From Desulfuromonadales bacterium (GTDB taxonomy: Bacteria; Desulfobacterota; Desulfuromonadia; Desulfuromonadales; Geopsychrobacteraceae): a stretch of DNA of 64,000 bases. Both the position numbers and the translations under genes were made by a program. The stretch is taken from contig JAHYIY010000004.1 in the NCBI GenBank assembly GCA_019429255.1, positions 1 to 64,000 of the forward strand. The letters are read 5' to 3'. Under the pieces are notes generated by a model, which saw only the letters and a program-made list of their open reading frames with translations, did not search any database and was not told the origin of the DNA. Below are positions 18,790 through 27,039 of this stretch, piece after piece. Each line of letters begins with the position of its first letter. Position 1 is the stretch's first letter.

Positions 18790-19535
18790 TGGCGGATTAT
18801 CTTTACGGCATCAATCCGGTCGCCGAGGCTCTTGCCGGTGCCGGTCGGCGACCACTGGAGCTGTTATTGGCCGCAAACCACCGCCAGCAGCGCCTGGAAT
18901 CGTTACGGCAGCAGGCAGCAACACAACAGGTTGCGGTGCGCCAGGTTGATCGCCATGATCTCTCTCGTCTGGTTGGCCATGATCGTCATCAGGGGGTTGT
19001 GCTCAAGCTCGAGCCGTTTTGCTACGTTTCTGTGGACGCGTTGATCGCGCGCGCCGGGCAGGCTGGAAATGACGCTTTTTTCCTGATCCTCGACGGCATT
19101 ACCGACCCGCACAATTTCGGCGCTCTGGTGCGCAGTGCTGAAGGAGCCGGATGTCATGGCGTAGTGGTTGCCAAGGATCGTGCCTGTCCGGTAACCCCGG
19201 TCGTTGAAAAAGCTGCAGCCGGTGCTTTGGCCCATCTACCCTTATGCCAGGTGACTAATTTGGCACGCACCCTGGAAAAGTTTAAACAAGCAGGGATCTG
19301 GTGTTATGGATTGGCCGGAGAAGCGCCGGCAAAAGACCTGTTTGCTACTTCCTTGAATGGACCGGTGGCTCTGGTTGTCGGTAGCGAGGGGAGCGGTTTG
19401 CGTCCCAACATCCGTAAGCATTGCGATGCCCTGTTGGCCATCCCCATGATCGGACATCTGAGTTCCCTTAATGCTTCGGTCGCAGCCGGGATTGCCTTGT
19501 TCGAGATCGTGCGCCAGAGGCGACAACATCACTGA
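18789..19535 (+). CDS. rlmB: TrmH/SpoU family RNA methyltransferase, RlmB-like
   Basis: 248 residues of the SPOUT class. N-terminal substrate-binding domain (YGINPVAEAL, 5-14) and the three SpoU motifs: LDGITDPHNFGALVRSAEG, VVGSEGSGLRP and MIGHLSSLNASVAAGIALFE. This layout matches RlmB, which makes Gm2251 in 23S rRNA, though tRNA-specific relatives are similar. The ATG shares its A with the pyrF stop. The transcript runs toward an inverted copy of the dispersed repeat 32 bp downstream. Confidence 0.9.
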   Translation: MADYLYGINPVAEALAGAGRRPLELLLAANHRQQRLESLRQQAATQQVAVRQVDRHDLSRLVGHDRHQGVVLKLEPFCYVSVDALIARAGQAGNDAFFLILDGITDPHNFGALVRSAEGAGCHGVVVAKDRACPVTPVVEKAAAGALAHLPLCQVTNLARTLEKFKQAGIWCYGLAGEAPAKDLFATSLNGPVALVVGSEGSGLRPNIRKHCDALLAIPMIGHLSSLNASVAAGIALFEIVRQRRQHH

Positions 19536-19567
19536 TCCGGTTGCAGCGAAAGTTTTGTTTCTTTATT

Positions 19568-19727
19568 GGTAATTATTCAGCTGCTGTCCTTCGCGCAGGG
19601 CCTTTGGATCCTGTGGCAAGGGTTTTTGTCGCCATGGACGGCGACAAAAAGCGGTCATGGATGACCCAACGGGAAACAATCGCGTCCCTTGACATAGGAT
19701 TCCCGACCCGGTGCTGAACAGATACAT
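19568..19727 (-). repeat. Dispersed intergenic repeat, copy 2 (long form, inverted)
   Basis: The reverse complement matches copy 1 along its length, including the long-form segment (GGGAAACAATCGCG here) and the GTCGCC-N6-GGCGAC palindrome. The left end GGTAATTATTCAGC and right end GTGCTGAACAGATAC pair imperfectly as terminal inverted repeats. The right end directly abuts the truncated hemerythrin pseudogene. Confidence 0.9.
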
Positions 19728-19730
19728 CTG

Positions 19731-19982
19731 TTGGAGCATTTTGACTACGAAGAAAGGCTGATGCAGGCATGACAGTTTCCTGATTATGCTGAGCATCAGC
19801 TGGAGTATCAAGACCTTGTTACTGCTGTACAATAACTAAAAACTGATTATGCTGATAGGGATGCAAGCGCCGTCGGCGAATTGCTGAATTTTTTGCGCAC
19901 CTGGCTACTCGAGCTTAGTGACAAGGTGGACAAAAAATATGGATCTTTTATTGAATCGCGCGGCGGGCGTTTTGTGGAGTAA
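19731..19982 (+). pseudogene. Bacteriohemerythrin pseudogene, 5' end lost, two in-frame stops
   Basis: One continuous frame from TTG at 19731 to TAA at 19980-19982 reads like the last two thirds of a bacterial hemerythrin: LEHFDYEERLM (HxxxE ligand helix), QFPDYAEHQLEYQDLVTAV, then GELLNFLRTWLLELSDKVDKKYGSF. In-frame stops occur at 19770 (TGA) and 19833 (TAA). Iron ligands are eroded: the second histidine of HxxxH is Tyr and the histidine before the last Asp is gone (ELSDKVD where families have NHILxxD). The N-terminal helix is missing and the dispersed repeat sits in its place. Clearly non-functional. Confidence 0.8.
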
Positions 19983-20035
19983 TGACTTCTGCTCGATCGA
20001 GTCGTTTGCTGGCGGTACTGACCCAAAGGACTGGT

Positions 20036-21430
20036 ATGTATATTTCGACATCACGATCCGTAGTTAAGGACTTACTCAACAGCTCTGCGGCGCAACAGCA
20101 GATCCGTGTCTGTGGCTGGGTCAGGTCGGTACGCCGAGGTAAGGATGTCGCTTTTATTGCCCTGAATGATGGCAGTTGTCAGGGCTCGTTGCAGGTTGTC
20201 GTTGCTGCAAGCTTGCTGCAGGCGCCGGCAATGGCTGCTCTGGGAACCGGCGCCTGCATCGTGGCGCAGGGCGATCTGGTGGCCTCTCCCGCAGCCGGCC
20301 AGTCATGGGAAATGCAGGCCGATCAGCTTGAGCTGTTAGGCGGGGTCGATGCCGCTTATCCGTTACAGAAAAAACGCCACAGCTTTGAATATCTGCGCAG
20401 CATCGCCCATCTGCGCCCGCGGGCCAACACTTTTGGTGCTGTGTTCCGTATGCGTAGTGCCCTGGCGTTTGCTGTGCACCAGTTTTTTCAGGAGCGGGGT
20501 TTTTTGTATGTCCATACCCCGATCATCACCACCAATGACTGTGAGGGTGCGGGCGAGATGTTTCGGGTGACCACCCTTGACGCTATACAGCCCCCCATGA
20601 ATAGTGGTCAGGTTGATTGGGCGCAGGATTTCTTCGGTGATAAGGCGGGTTTGACCGTCAGTGGTCAGCTGCAGGGTGAGTTGTTCGCCATGGCTTTTGC
20701 CGATATCTACACCTTCGGCCCGACCTTCCGGGCGGAAAATTCCCATACCAGCCGTCATGCCAGTGAATTCTGGATGATCGAACCGGAGATGGCTTTTGCT
20801 GATCTGGCGCGGAACTGTGAGGTGGCGGAAGAATTTTTCCGCTATCTGGTAACCTGGAGTCTGGAGCGTTGTGGTGATGACCTGGCATTTTTTAACCAGC
20901 GCATTGCACCGGGGCTGATTGATCGCCTCGAACAGCTCGCCCGCGCACAGTTTCACCGGGTGACTTACAGCGAGGCGATCAAACTGCTGCAACAGTCAGG
21001 ACGAGCGTTTGAGTTCCCCGTCGCCTGGGGGCTGGATCTGCAGTCGGAGCACGAGCGCTATCTGACCGAAGATGTGTTCGCCGGGCCGGTTTTTGTCATC
21101 GACTATCCGCAACAGATCAAGGCGTTTTACATGCGCCGCAATGATGATAACAAAACCGTTGCCGCCATGGATCTGCTGGTGCCGCGGGTCGGTGAAATTA
21201 TCGGTGGCAGCCAGCGCGAAGAGCGCCTGGAGGTGCTGGAGCAGCGCATGATCGCGCACGGAATCGACCCCGCCAGCCTGGACTGGTATCTGGATACCCG
21301 GCGCTGGGGAAGTTGTCCCCATGCCGGTTTCGGCCTCGGCTTTGAACGTCTGCTCATGTATCTGACCGGTATGGAAAATATTCGTGACGTTATTCCCTTC
21401 CCCCGCACTCCAGGCAGTGCGCGTTTTTAG
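20036..21430 (+). CDS. asnS: Asparaginyl-tRNA synthetase
   Basis: Class IIb synthetase charging tRNA-Asn, 464 residues from the ATG at 20036. AAAGGA sits just upstream; the frame's earlier start at 19982 lies against the pseudogene and is rejected. N-terminal OB anticodon-binding domain (IRVCGWVRSVRRGKDVAFIA), catalytic motif 2 (FRAENSHTSRHASEFWMIEPE begins FRAE) and motif 3 (GFGLGFERLLMYLTG). The FRAENSHT sequence and GMENIRDVIPFPRTPG end are AsnRS rather than AspRS traits. Its presence suggests direct Asn-tRNA charging in this organism. Confidence 0.96.
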   Translation: MYISTSRSVVKDLLNSSAAQQQIRVCGWVRSVRRGKDVAFIALNDGSCQGSLQVVVAASLLQAPAMAALGTGACIVAQGDLVASPAAGQSWEMQADQLELLGGVDAAYPLQKKRHSFEYLRSIAHLRPRANTFGAVFRMRSALAFAVHQFFQERGFLYVHTPIITTNDCEGAGEMFRVTTLDAIQPPMNSGQVDWAQDFFGDKAGLTVSGQLQGELFAMAFADIYTFGPTFRAENSHTSRHASEFWMIEPEMAFADLARNCEVAEEFFRYLVTWSLERCGDDLAFFNQRIAPGLIDRLEQLARAQFHRVTYSEAIKLLQQSGRAFEFPVAWGLDLQSEHERYLTEDVFAGPVFVIDYPQQIKAFYMRRNDDNKTVAAMDLLVPRVGEIIGGSQREERLEVLEQRMIAHGIDPASLDWYLDTRRWGSCPHAGFGLGFERLLMYLTGMENIRDVIPFPRTPGSARF

Positions 21431-21499
21431 CTCTCTACCAGGCTTCTGCCAGGGCGACTCCCGGCCATTGCGTCACGCATCATTAAATTGTTGAACGCC

Positions 21500-21528
21500 T
21501 TGAGTATTGTCCTTCTAGTGGTTATAAT
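21500..21528 (+). promoter_or_regulatory. Candidate sigma-70 promoter upstream of the TRAP-TAXI genes
   Basis: TTGAGT (21500-21505), a 17-base spacer and TATAAT (21523-21528). It would start transcription near 21535, about 180 bases before the binding-protein gene and upstream of the hairpin at 21548-21602. Confidence 0.5.
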
Positions 21529-21547
21529 TCTAACGGTGTTTGCTGCT

Positions 21548-21602
21548 TGAGGGTTTTTGTGTCTGCCTGATGCGCCCCGTCCGAACCTCACCAGGCTTTT
21601 TT
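21548..21602 (+). promoter_or_regulatory. Leader hairpin or short terminator with T-run
   Basis: GCCTG (21564-21568) pairs with CAGGC (21592-21596), followed by six T. TGAGG (21548-21552) can pair with CCTCA (21586-21590), interleaved with the first pair, so the two helices are either mutually exclusive or form a pseudoknot. It could be the weak terminator of asnS, an attenuator, or the end of a short RNA of about 65 bases. Confidence 0.35.
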
Positions 21603-21635
21603 ATGTAACAAATGCCCTGTCAGCGCTGGGTGTTG

Positions 21636-21644
21636 TGTTATAAT
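21636..21644 (+). promoter_or_regulatory. Candidate extended -10 promoter for the TAXI binding-protein gene
   Basis: TGTTATAAT: a perfect TATAAT preceded by the extended TGN element; no good -35 hexamer at usual spacing. Transcription would begin near 21651 and give a leader of about 67 bases. Confidence 0.5.
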
Positions 21645-21717
21645 CGCGTTTCCGATCTATTATCGCTCACATCGGGTGGGCTTTTTTATCACTCATTGAT
21701 CAAGGAGGCTGAAAACC

Positions 21718-22686
21718 ATGAAAAAGCTGTTTATGTATGCCCTCGCACTGACCGTTGCCATCGGCATTACTCCCGTCCCGGAAGCGGCCGCCAACCAGTT
21801 CGTCACCATCGGTACCGGGGGCGTCACCGGTGTCTATTACCCCACCGGTGGTGCTATCTGCCGTTTGGTCAACAAGGATCGTAAGGAACATGGCATCCGT
21901 TGTTCCGTCGAATCTACCGGGGGTTCCGTTTACAACCTGAACACCATTGCTTCCGGCGATCTGGACATGGGCGTTGTCCAATCCGACTGGCAGCACCACG
22001 CCTACTATGGTACCAGCAGTTTTGAAGCCGCCGGTCCCAACAAGGACTTGCGCGCCCTGTTCTCCATCCATCCCGAGCCCTATACCGTTGTTGCCCGTGC
22101 CGATGCCGGCATCAAGAACTTCCTGGATCTTAAAGGCAAGCGGGTTAATGTGGGTAACCCCGGTTCCGGTCAGCGTGGTACCACCGAGGTTGTACTCGAG
22201 GCCCTGGGCTGGACTATGAGCGATTTCCGTCTGGCCTCCGAGCTGCGTCCGGCTGAGCAGTCTGCCGCCATGTGCGATAACCGTGTCGATGCCATCATTT
22301 ACACTGTCGGTCACCCCAACGGTTCCATCCAGGAAGCCACAACCACCTGTGATGCCATTCTGGTCAACGTCACCGGTCCGGAAATCGACAAGCTGATTGC
22401 CGAGCGCGACTACTATCGTTCTGCAATCATCCCGGCTGGTATGTATCGTGGCAACAATCAGGACACCAAAACCTTTGGTGTCGGCGCAACTTTTGTTTCT
22501 TCCGCCAAGGTTCCTGAAGATGTGATCTATCACGTTGTCAAAGCGGTGTTCGATAATTTCGAAGATTTCAAGCGCCTGCATCCCGCCTTTGAAAATTTGA
22601 AGAAGGAAGAGATGGTCAAAGATGGTCTCTCAGCGCCGTTGCATCCTGGCGCCATCAAGTATTACAAGGAAGCAGGCTTGCTCTGA
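21718..22686 (+). CDS. TAXI family TRAP transporter solute-binding protein
   Basis: 322 residues with a cleavable signal peptide (cut likely after PEAAA, about residue 25), so periplasmic. The TAXI family pattern is clear: [22 protein letters not shown] at the mature start, [25 protein letters not shown], and [21 protein letters not shown]. It binds the substrate for the permease encoded next. Substrate is unknown; glutamate and other carboxylates are known for relatives. CAAGGAGG precedes the ATG. Codons are strongly biased to C-ending forms, suggesting high expression, and a hairpin separates it from the permease gene. Confidence 0.93.
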   Translation: MKKLFMYALALTVAIGITPVPEAAANQFVTIGTGGVTGVYYPTGGAICRLVNKDRKEHGIRCSVESTGGSVYNLNTIASGDLDMGVVQSDWQHHAYYGTSSFEAAGPNKDLRALFSIHPEPYTVVARADAGIKNFLDLKGKRVNVGNPGSGQRGTTEVVLEALGWTMSDFRLASELRPAEQSAAMCDNRVDAIIYTVGHPNGSIQEATTTCDAILVNVTGPEIDKLIAERDYYRSAIIPAGMYRGNNQDTKTFGVGATFVSSAKVPEDVIYHVVKAVFDNFEDFKRLHPAFENLKKEEMVKDGLSAPLHPGAIKYYKEAGLL

Positions 22687-22698
22687 TAGGACATTTCG

Positions 22699-22732
22699 AA
22701 AAAAATGCACCGCTTCGGCGGTGCATTTTTTT
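22699..22732 (+). terminator. Hairpin terminator/attenuator between TAXI binding-protein and permease genes
   Basis: A-run then TGCACCGC, loop TTCG, GCGGTGCA and a run of seven T: a very stable UUCG-capped hairpin 13 bases past the stop. It probably ends most transcripts of the binding-protein gene and lowers expression of the permease, unless the permease has its own start in the 122 bases after it. Confidence 0.88.
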
Positions 22733-22854
22733 CACCTGGTTCGATTATCCGGAGCACGACTCATCAACAGTTATTCCTGTTCTCCTGATCCCTTTTTAAC
22801 CAGACGGTTGATTTGTGAGAACATTGCTTTTTAGTGGAATGAAGGGGCAAGATC

Positions 22855-25437
22855 ATGAGTGACACTAAAACGACCAATATCCTGGATGACAAACTGAAAA
22901 AGGTGATGGCCGAAACCGAAGGCGGTGCTCGCAACCCGACCGGTGCGGTGCCGAAAAAGGTTCTTTTTTTCGTCCCTTTGATCTGGTCCCTGTTTCAACT
23001 CTGGTATGCCTCTCCACTGCCCTACCTGCTCAATATCTTTGTTCTCAACGACACCCAGGCTCGTTCGATACACCTGGCTTTTGCGATGTTTCTGGCTTTT
23101 ACAGCGTTTCCAACCCTTAAAAGCTCGCCGTCGAAGTACATTCCTTTTCAGGACTGGATCATTGCCCTGATTGCTGCCTTTTGTGCCGCCTATCTGTATC
23201 TGTTCAATACCGAATTAGCGTTGCGGCCGGGGAGTCCGACGACAGTCGACCTGATTGTGGCGATCATTGGTATGGTCTTGATGCTCGAAGCGACCCGGCG
23301 GGCTTTAGGGCCACCGTTGATGGTTGTTGGTACGATCTTTGTCATCTATACCTTTGGCGGCCAGTACATGCCTGATGTGATCGCGCACAAAGGGGCCAGT
23401 TTCGCCAAGGGAATGTCCCACTACTGGTTGGGAACCGAAGGAGTGTTCGGGGTGGCCCTCGGCGTATCTGCCGGTATGGTGTTCATGTTCGTGCTGTTCG
23501 GCGCCCTGCTCGAAAAAGCCGGTGCCGGAAACTACTTTATCCGGACCTCGTTTGCTGCCCTTGGACATTTTCGTGGCGGTCCGGCCAAGGCGGCGGTTGT
23601 CGCTTCCGGTTTGACCGGCATGTGCTCCGGGTCGTCCATCGCCAATGTTGTAACTACCGGAACCTTCACCATTCCATTGATGAAAAAAGTCGGTTTCAAG
23701 GCGGAAAAAGCCGGTGCTATCGAGGTCGCCTGCTCAACCAATGGCCAGTTGATGCCGCCGGTCATGGGGGCGGCCGCCTTTCTGATGGTTGAGTACGTCG
23801 GCATCAGCTATATCGAGGTCATCAAACACGCGTTTTTGCCGGCGATTATCTCTTATCTCGCCCTGTTCTACATTGTTCATCTTGAGGCCTGCAAGATGGG
23901 ACTCGAGGGCATGAAGCGTCCGGTAATAACCTCGTTTTTGCGTAAAATATTTATCTTCTCATCGGCAGTCGTGTTGTCGCTGGTGATTGCTGTGGTTACC
24001 TATTATGGTCTTGGCTGGATCAAGTTGGTCGCCGGGGAGGCGGCTTTCTACGTCGTTATTCCTATTCTGCTGGTGGCCTATCTGGGACTGCTATGGTTCG
24101 CCTGCAAGGTCCCGGAATTGGAGGTAACGACAGAAATCAAGGAACTCCCGCTCTTAAAGGAGACAGCCCAGGCCGGTTATTATTTTTTACTGCCGGTGGT
24201 CGTGCTGATGTGGTGTCTGGTGGTGGAGCGTTTGTCACCGGCGCTGTCGGCATACTGGGCCACTGTCTTGATGATCTTTATTCTGCTGACCCAGCGGCCA
24301 CTCAAAGGGTTGTTCAGGAAAGCCAAAGGAGAACATTATGCGCCGCTGACCGGCGTCACTGAATTGATAAACGGCCTGGTTGCTGGTGCCCGCAATATGA
24401 TCGGTATCGGTGTGGCAACGGCGGCGGCGGGGATCGTCGTCGGTACCGTGACCCTGACCGGTATCGGTCTGGTCATGACCGAGTTTGTTGAATTTATCTC
24501 CGGTGGCAGTCTCACGCTGGTGCTGTTGTTTACGGCGATCATCAGTCTGCTGTTGGGGATGGGTTTGCCGACCACGGCTAACTATATTGTTGTCTCGACC
24601 CTGATGGCGCCGGTTGTGGTTGAACTCGGGGCGGCTAACGGCTTGATTGTCCCCCTGATCGCCGTGCACCTGTTCGTCTTTTATTTCGGTATTCTTGCCG
24701 ACGATACGCCGCCGGTGGGGTTGGCTGCCTTCGCCGCTGCTGGTATCTCCGGAGGTGACCCTATCCGCACCGGTATTCAGGGTTTTACCTACGATATGCG
24801 CACGGCCATTCTCCCCTTCATGTTTATTTTCAACAATCAGTTGTTGCTGATCGGTCTGACCGGCTGGTTCCATCTGCTGATCGTGATTATCACCGCACTG
24901 GTCGGGATGCTTGCGTTTGCTTCAGGTACCCAAGGCTACATGTTGACGCGCAACCGCAAGTGGGAATCAGCGGTATTGCTGATCATCGCTATCGGCTTGT
25001 TGCGTCCCGGGATCGTCTGGGATCGCATTTATCCGCCGTTGATGGAAGAACCACCGTCAGAACTGGCAGCCTGGATTGGTGATATGGAACCGGGTGAAGC
25101 GATGCGGATCACCTTACGCGGGGAACGTCTTAGTGGCCGCGAATACACCAAGGCCATTATGCTCACCGTTGGGAATGAATCAACAGGTGCCGAGCGTCTG
25201 GCCGCTCTGGGGATCGAAACCATCGAAATTGATGGACGAATTTTTGTCGATATGGTGGCTTTTGCCAGTCCTGCGGCCCGCGCCGGAATTGATTTTGACC
25301 AGGAGATTCTGAATTTTCAGGTACCGACCGACCGCCCCCCCAAGGAGTTGTTGTATGTTCCTATCCTTGGAGCATTGGTCGGGATCTGGCTGCTTCAATT
25401 CCGCCGCCGCAATAAACAGCAACTGGCTTCTGGTTGA
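22855..25437 (+). CDS. TRAP transporter fused permease (4TM/12TM, TAXI type)
   Basis: 860-residue inner-membrane protein combining the small (DctQ-like) and large (DctM-like) TRAP subunits, as is usual in TAXI systems. Helices begin at about residue 38; the large-subunit core shows GPLLEKAG-type GALLEKAGAGNYF, GLTGMCSGSSIANVVTTGTF and NGQLMPPVMGAAAF, with the second repeat GLGMPTTANYI-like GMGLPTTANYIV and ADDTPPVGLAAFAAAGI. The C-terminal 150 residues form a soluble DUF3394 domain plus a last helix. It imports a carboxylate with Na+ or H+. GGGGCAAGATC precedes the ATG. Confidence 0.93.
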   Translation: MSDTKTTNILDDKLKKVMAETEGGARNPTGAVPKKVLFFVPLIWSLFQLWYASPLPYLLNIFVLNDTQARSIHLAFAMFLAFTAFPTLKSSPSKYIPFQDWIIALIAAFCAAYLYLFNTELALRPGSPTTVDLIVAIIGMVLMLEATRRALGPPLMVVGTIFVIYTFGGQYMPDVIAHKGASFAKGMSHYWLGTEGVFGVALGVSAGMVFMFVLFGALLEKAGAGNYFIRTSFAALGHFRGGPAKAAVVASGLTGMCSGSSIANVVTTGTFTIPLMKKVGFKAEKAGAIEVACSTNGQLMPPVMGAAAFLMVEYVGISYIEVIKHAFLPAIISYLALFYIVHLEACKMGLEGMKRPVITSFLRKIFIFSSAVVLSLVIAVVTYYGLGWIKLVAGEAAFYVVIPILLVAYLGLLWFACKVPELEVTTEIKELPLLKETAQAGYYFLLPVVVLMWCLVVERLSPALSAYWATVLMIFILLTQRPLKGLFRKAKGEHYAPLTGVTELINGLVAGARNMIGIGVATAAAGIVVGTVTLTGIGLVMTEFVEFISGGSLTLVLLFTAIISLLLGMGLPTTANYIVVSTLMAPVVVELGAANGLIVPLIAVHLFVFYFGILADDTPPVGLAAFAAAGISGGDPIRTGIQGFTYDMRTAILPFMFIFNNQLLLIGLTGWFHLLIVIITALVGMLAFASGTQGYMLTRNRKWESAVLLIIAIGLLRPGIVWDRIYPPLMEEPPSELAAWIGDMEPGEAMRITLRGERLSGREYTKAIMLTVGNESTGAERLAALGIETIEIDGRIFVDMVAFASPAARAGIDFDQEILNFQVPTDRPPKELLYVPILGALVGIWLLQFRRRNKQQLASG

Positions 25438-25515
25438 GACGGTTCTTTTGCGCTATTGTTGATATGGTTTGTACATTACAGTTTTACCCTACAGCCTTCC
25501 AAGGAGGATATATCG

Positions 25516-26028
25516 ATGGAAGTTAAAATGAAGAACATCCTCGTGGCCCGCGATCTGGGCAAAGATTCGGCCCGGGTCATCCGTTATGCCCTGGAGCTGG
25601 GAGTCAAGTTTCATGCCCAGATCCATGTGTTGCATGTCATGCCGACGGTGGACGCCTCGGTGATGAACATGGTGGCTCTGGCCATGGGTGCCGATAAACT
25701 GGAAAAGTACAATAAGGATAACGAAGCCGAACTGGCTGCCCAGACCAGCCAGCAACTCCATAAAATTATTGAAGAAGAAAAAGAATTAATGAAAGAAGAT
25801 GTCGCTCATCCGGTCAAAGTCGAGGTGCACCACGGCGAGCCGGTACCGATGATTTTGACGATCGCCGACCAGCTCGACGCTGACATGATTGTTATCGGAA
25901 GCCACAGTAAGGGGGCGCTTGAATATGCGTTTCTCGGCAGTGTCGCAGAAAAAATTCTGCGTAAATCCCATCGCCCGGTGTTGATCGTGCCGCCGACGAC
26001 CCCGAAAAACAAAAAGAAGAAAAAATAA
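25516..26028 (+). CDS. Universal stress protein (UspA family)
   Basis: 170 residues from the ATG at 25516, which has AAGGAGG spaced seven bases before it; the longer frame to 25456 is rejected. Single Usp fold: KNILVARDLGKDS at the start and the ATP-binding G-2X-G-9X-GS pattern seen as GSHSKGALEYAFLGSVAEKI, followed by RPVLIVP. A Lys-rich tail ends the protein. Usp genes commonly sit directly after TAXI-TRAP permease genes, where they bind the transporter and regulate it (as TeaD does in ectoine TRAP systems), so a regulatory role for the upstream permease is likely. Confidence 0.9.
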   Translation: MEVKMKNILVARDLGKDSARVIRYALELGVKFHAQIHVLHVMPTVDASVMNMVALAMGADKLEKYNKDNEAELAAQTSQQLHKIIEEEKELMKEDVAHPVKVEVHHGEPVPMILTIADQLDADMIVIGSHSKGALEYAFLGSVAEKILRKSHRPVLIVPPTTPKNKKKKK

Positions 26029-26047
26029 CGTAGCTGGACAGCAACGC

Positions 26048-26095
26048 ACGCCGCGCTGCGGCGTCTTGCCATAAAGTAACTTTTTTTAAGTTACT
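26048..26095 (+). terminator. Two adjacent hairpins between the Usp gene and tpx
   Basis: ACGCCGC-GCT-GCGGCGT at 26048-26064, then AGTAACTT-TTTTT-AAGTTACT at about 26075-26095. Neither has the classic GC stem plus T-run, so termination is uncertain; they may instead stabilise transcript ends. Confidence 0.35.
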
Positions 26096-26126
26096 CAGAA
26101 GCTACAACATAACAAGGAGACAAGAA

Positions 26127-26651
26127 ATGGATACAGTAACGGAACGTGCTGAGGCAGTGCTCTTCAAAGGCAATCCCGCCACCCTGCTGGGAGCAGAAGT
26201 CAAGGTTGGGGACGACGCTCCCGATTTTTGCGTTGTTGACAATGGACTGCAGCCTGTCACCCTGGCCACTGATGCCGGCAAGGTGCGCTTGATCACCGTT
26301 GTGCCCTCCCTTGACACCCCGGTCTGTGATGCCATGACGCGCAAATTCAACCAGGATGCCGCGGCTCTTCCTGACTCTGTCGTCGTTTATACCATCAGCG
26401 TTGATCTGCCTTTCGCCCAGAAGCGTTGGTGCGGCAATGCCGGTATCGACAAGGTCAAGACCCTTTCCGATTATCAGGAGCGTTCATTCGGGTTGAATTA
26501 CGGCGTTCTGCTCAAAGATCTCAAGTTGCTGGCACGCGCCGTTTTCGTTATCGATGCCAATGACCAGGTTGCTTACGTTGAGTTGGTGCCTGAAGTGACA
26601 GCCGAGCCTGATTATATTGCTGCTTTGAATTCGGTGAAGAACCTACTGTAG
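26127..26651 (+). CDS. tpx: Thiol peroxidase (Tpx, atypical 2-Cys peroxiredoxin)
   Basis: Reduces hydrogen peroxide and alkyl hydroperoxides with thioredoxin as donor. 174 residues; peroxidatic C67 lies in PSLDTPVCD and resolving C102 in RWCGNAG, 35 residues apart as in E. coli Tpx. No signal peptide is seen, so a cytoplasmic location is expected here. AAGGAG lies just before the ATG. A single-gene unit ended by the hairpin at 26678-26716; useful to an anaerobe meeting oxygen. Confidence 0.95.
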   Translation: MDTVTERAEAVLFKGNPATLLGAEVKVGDDAPDFCVVDNGLQPVTLATDAGKVRLITVVPSLDTPVCDAMTRKFNQDAAALPDSVVVYTISVDLPFAQKRWCGNAGIDKVKTLSDYQERSFGLNYGVLLKDLKLLARAVFVIDANDQVAYVELVPEVTAEPDYIAALNSVKNLL

Positions 26652-26677
26652 TTTTGTAGAAATGCATTGTTGTTCGT

Positions 26678-26716
26678 AAAATACCCCTGATGGACAATGG
26701 TTCTCAGGGGTATTTT
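26678..26716 (+). terminator. Rho-independent terminator after tpx
   Basis: AAAATACCCCTGA ... TCAGGGGTATTTT, an eleven-base complementary stem with a 13-base loop and a final T-rich end, 26 bases past the tpx stop. Confidence 0.85.
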
Positions 26717-26854
26717 ATATGGCAGAGGCACTCAGAAATTCATAAAAACCAGTTTATCTCTGTGTCCCTGTGTCTCTAGTGAGCGTAGCGAACGGGTGGT
26801 GAAATGATTTATCTGGTTATCTATTTGACTCCAGTAAATCAGAAAACAGGATAT

Positions 26855-26947
26855 GGATTCTGCGACTACGCCTCGCTCCGCGTAGAATGACACCCGTTTT
26901 TTCCAACAACGTCCTTCTGTGTCATCCTGCGCGAAGTCGCAGGATCC
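26855..26947. repeat. Diverged inverted pair of a short intergenic repeat
   Basis: TGTCATCCTGCGCGAAGTCG followed by CAGGATCC at 26920-26947 is matched, inverted and diverged, by GGATTCTGCGACTACG ... GTAGAATGACA at 26855-26892, with an insertion in the middle of the left copy. The motif resembles widespread bacterial intergenic repeats of the form TGTCATTCTGAGCGAAGCGA. The 388-bp gap from tpx to the symporter stop holds no other gene; bases 26760-26805 also contain a reiterated CTGTGTC motif. Confidence 0.6.
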
Positions 26948-27039
26948 AGATTATTAGCAAGTCGCATCGATCGCGATCTTCTAACTGTTATAGCTGGAGC
27001 GAAGTGGATAACCAAAATGATTTATTGCCATCCATTAAA

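Noticed and set aside
19731-19982. TGA at 19770 read as selenocysteine in a functional hemerythrin
   Set aside because: A second stop (TAA at 19833), missing N-terminal helix and lost iron ligands show a pseudogene; hemerythrins have no Sec at this place.
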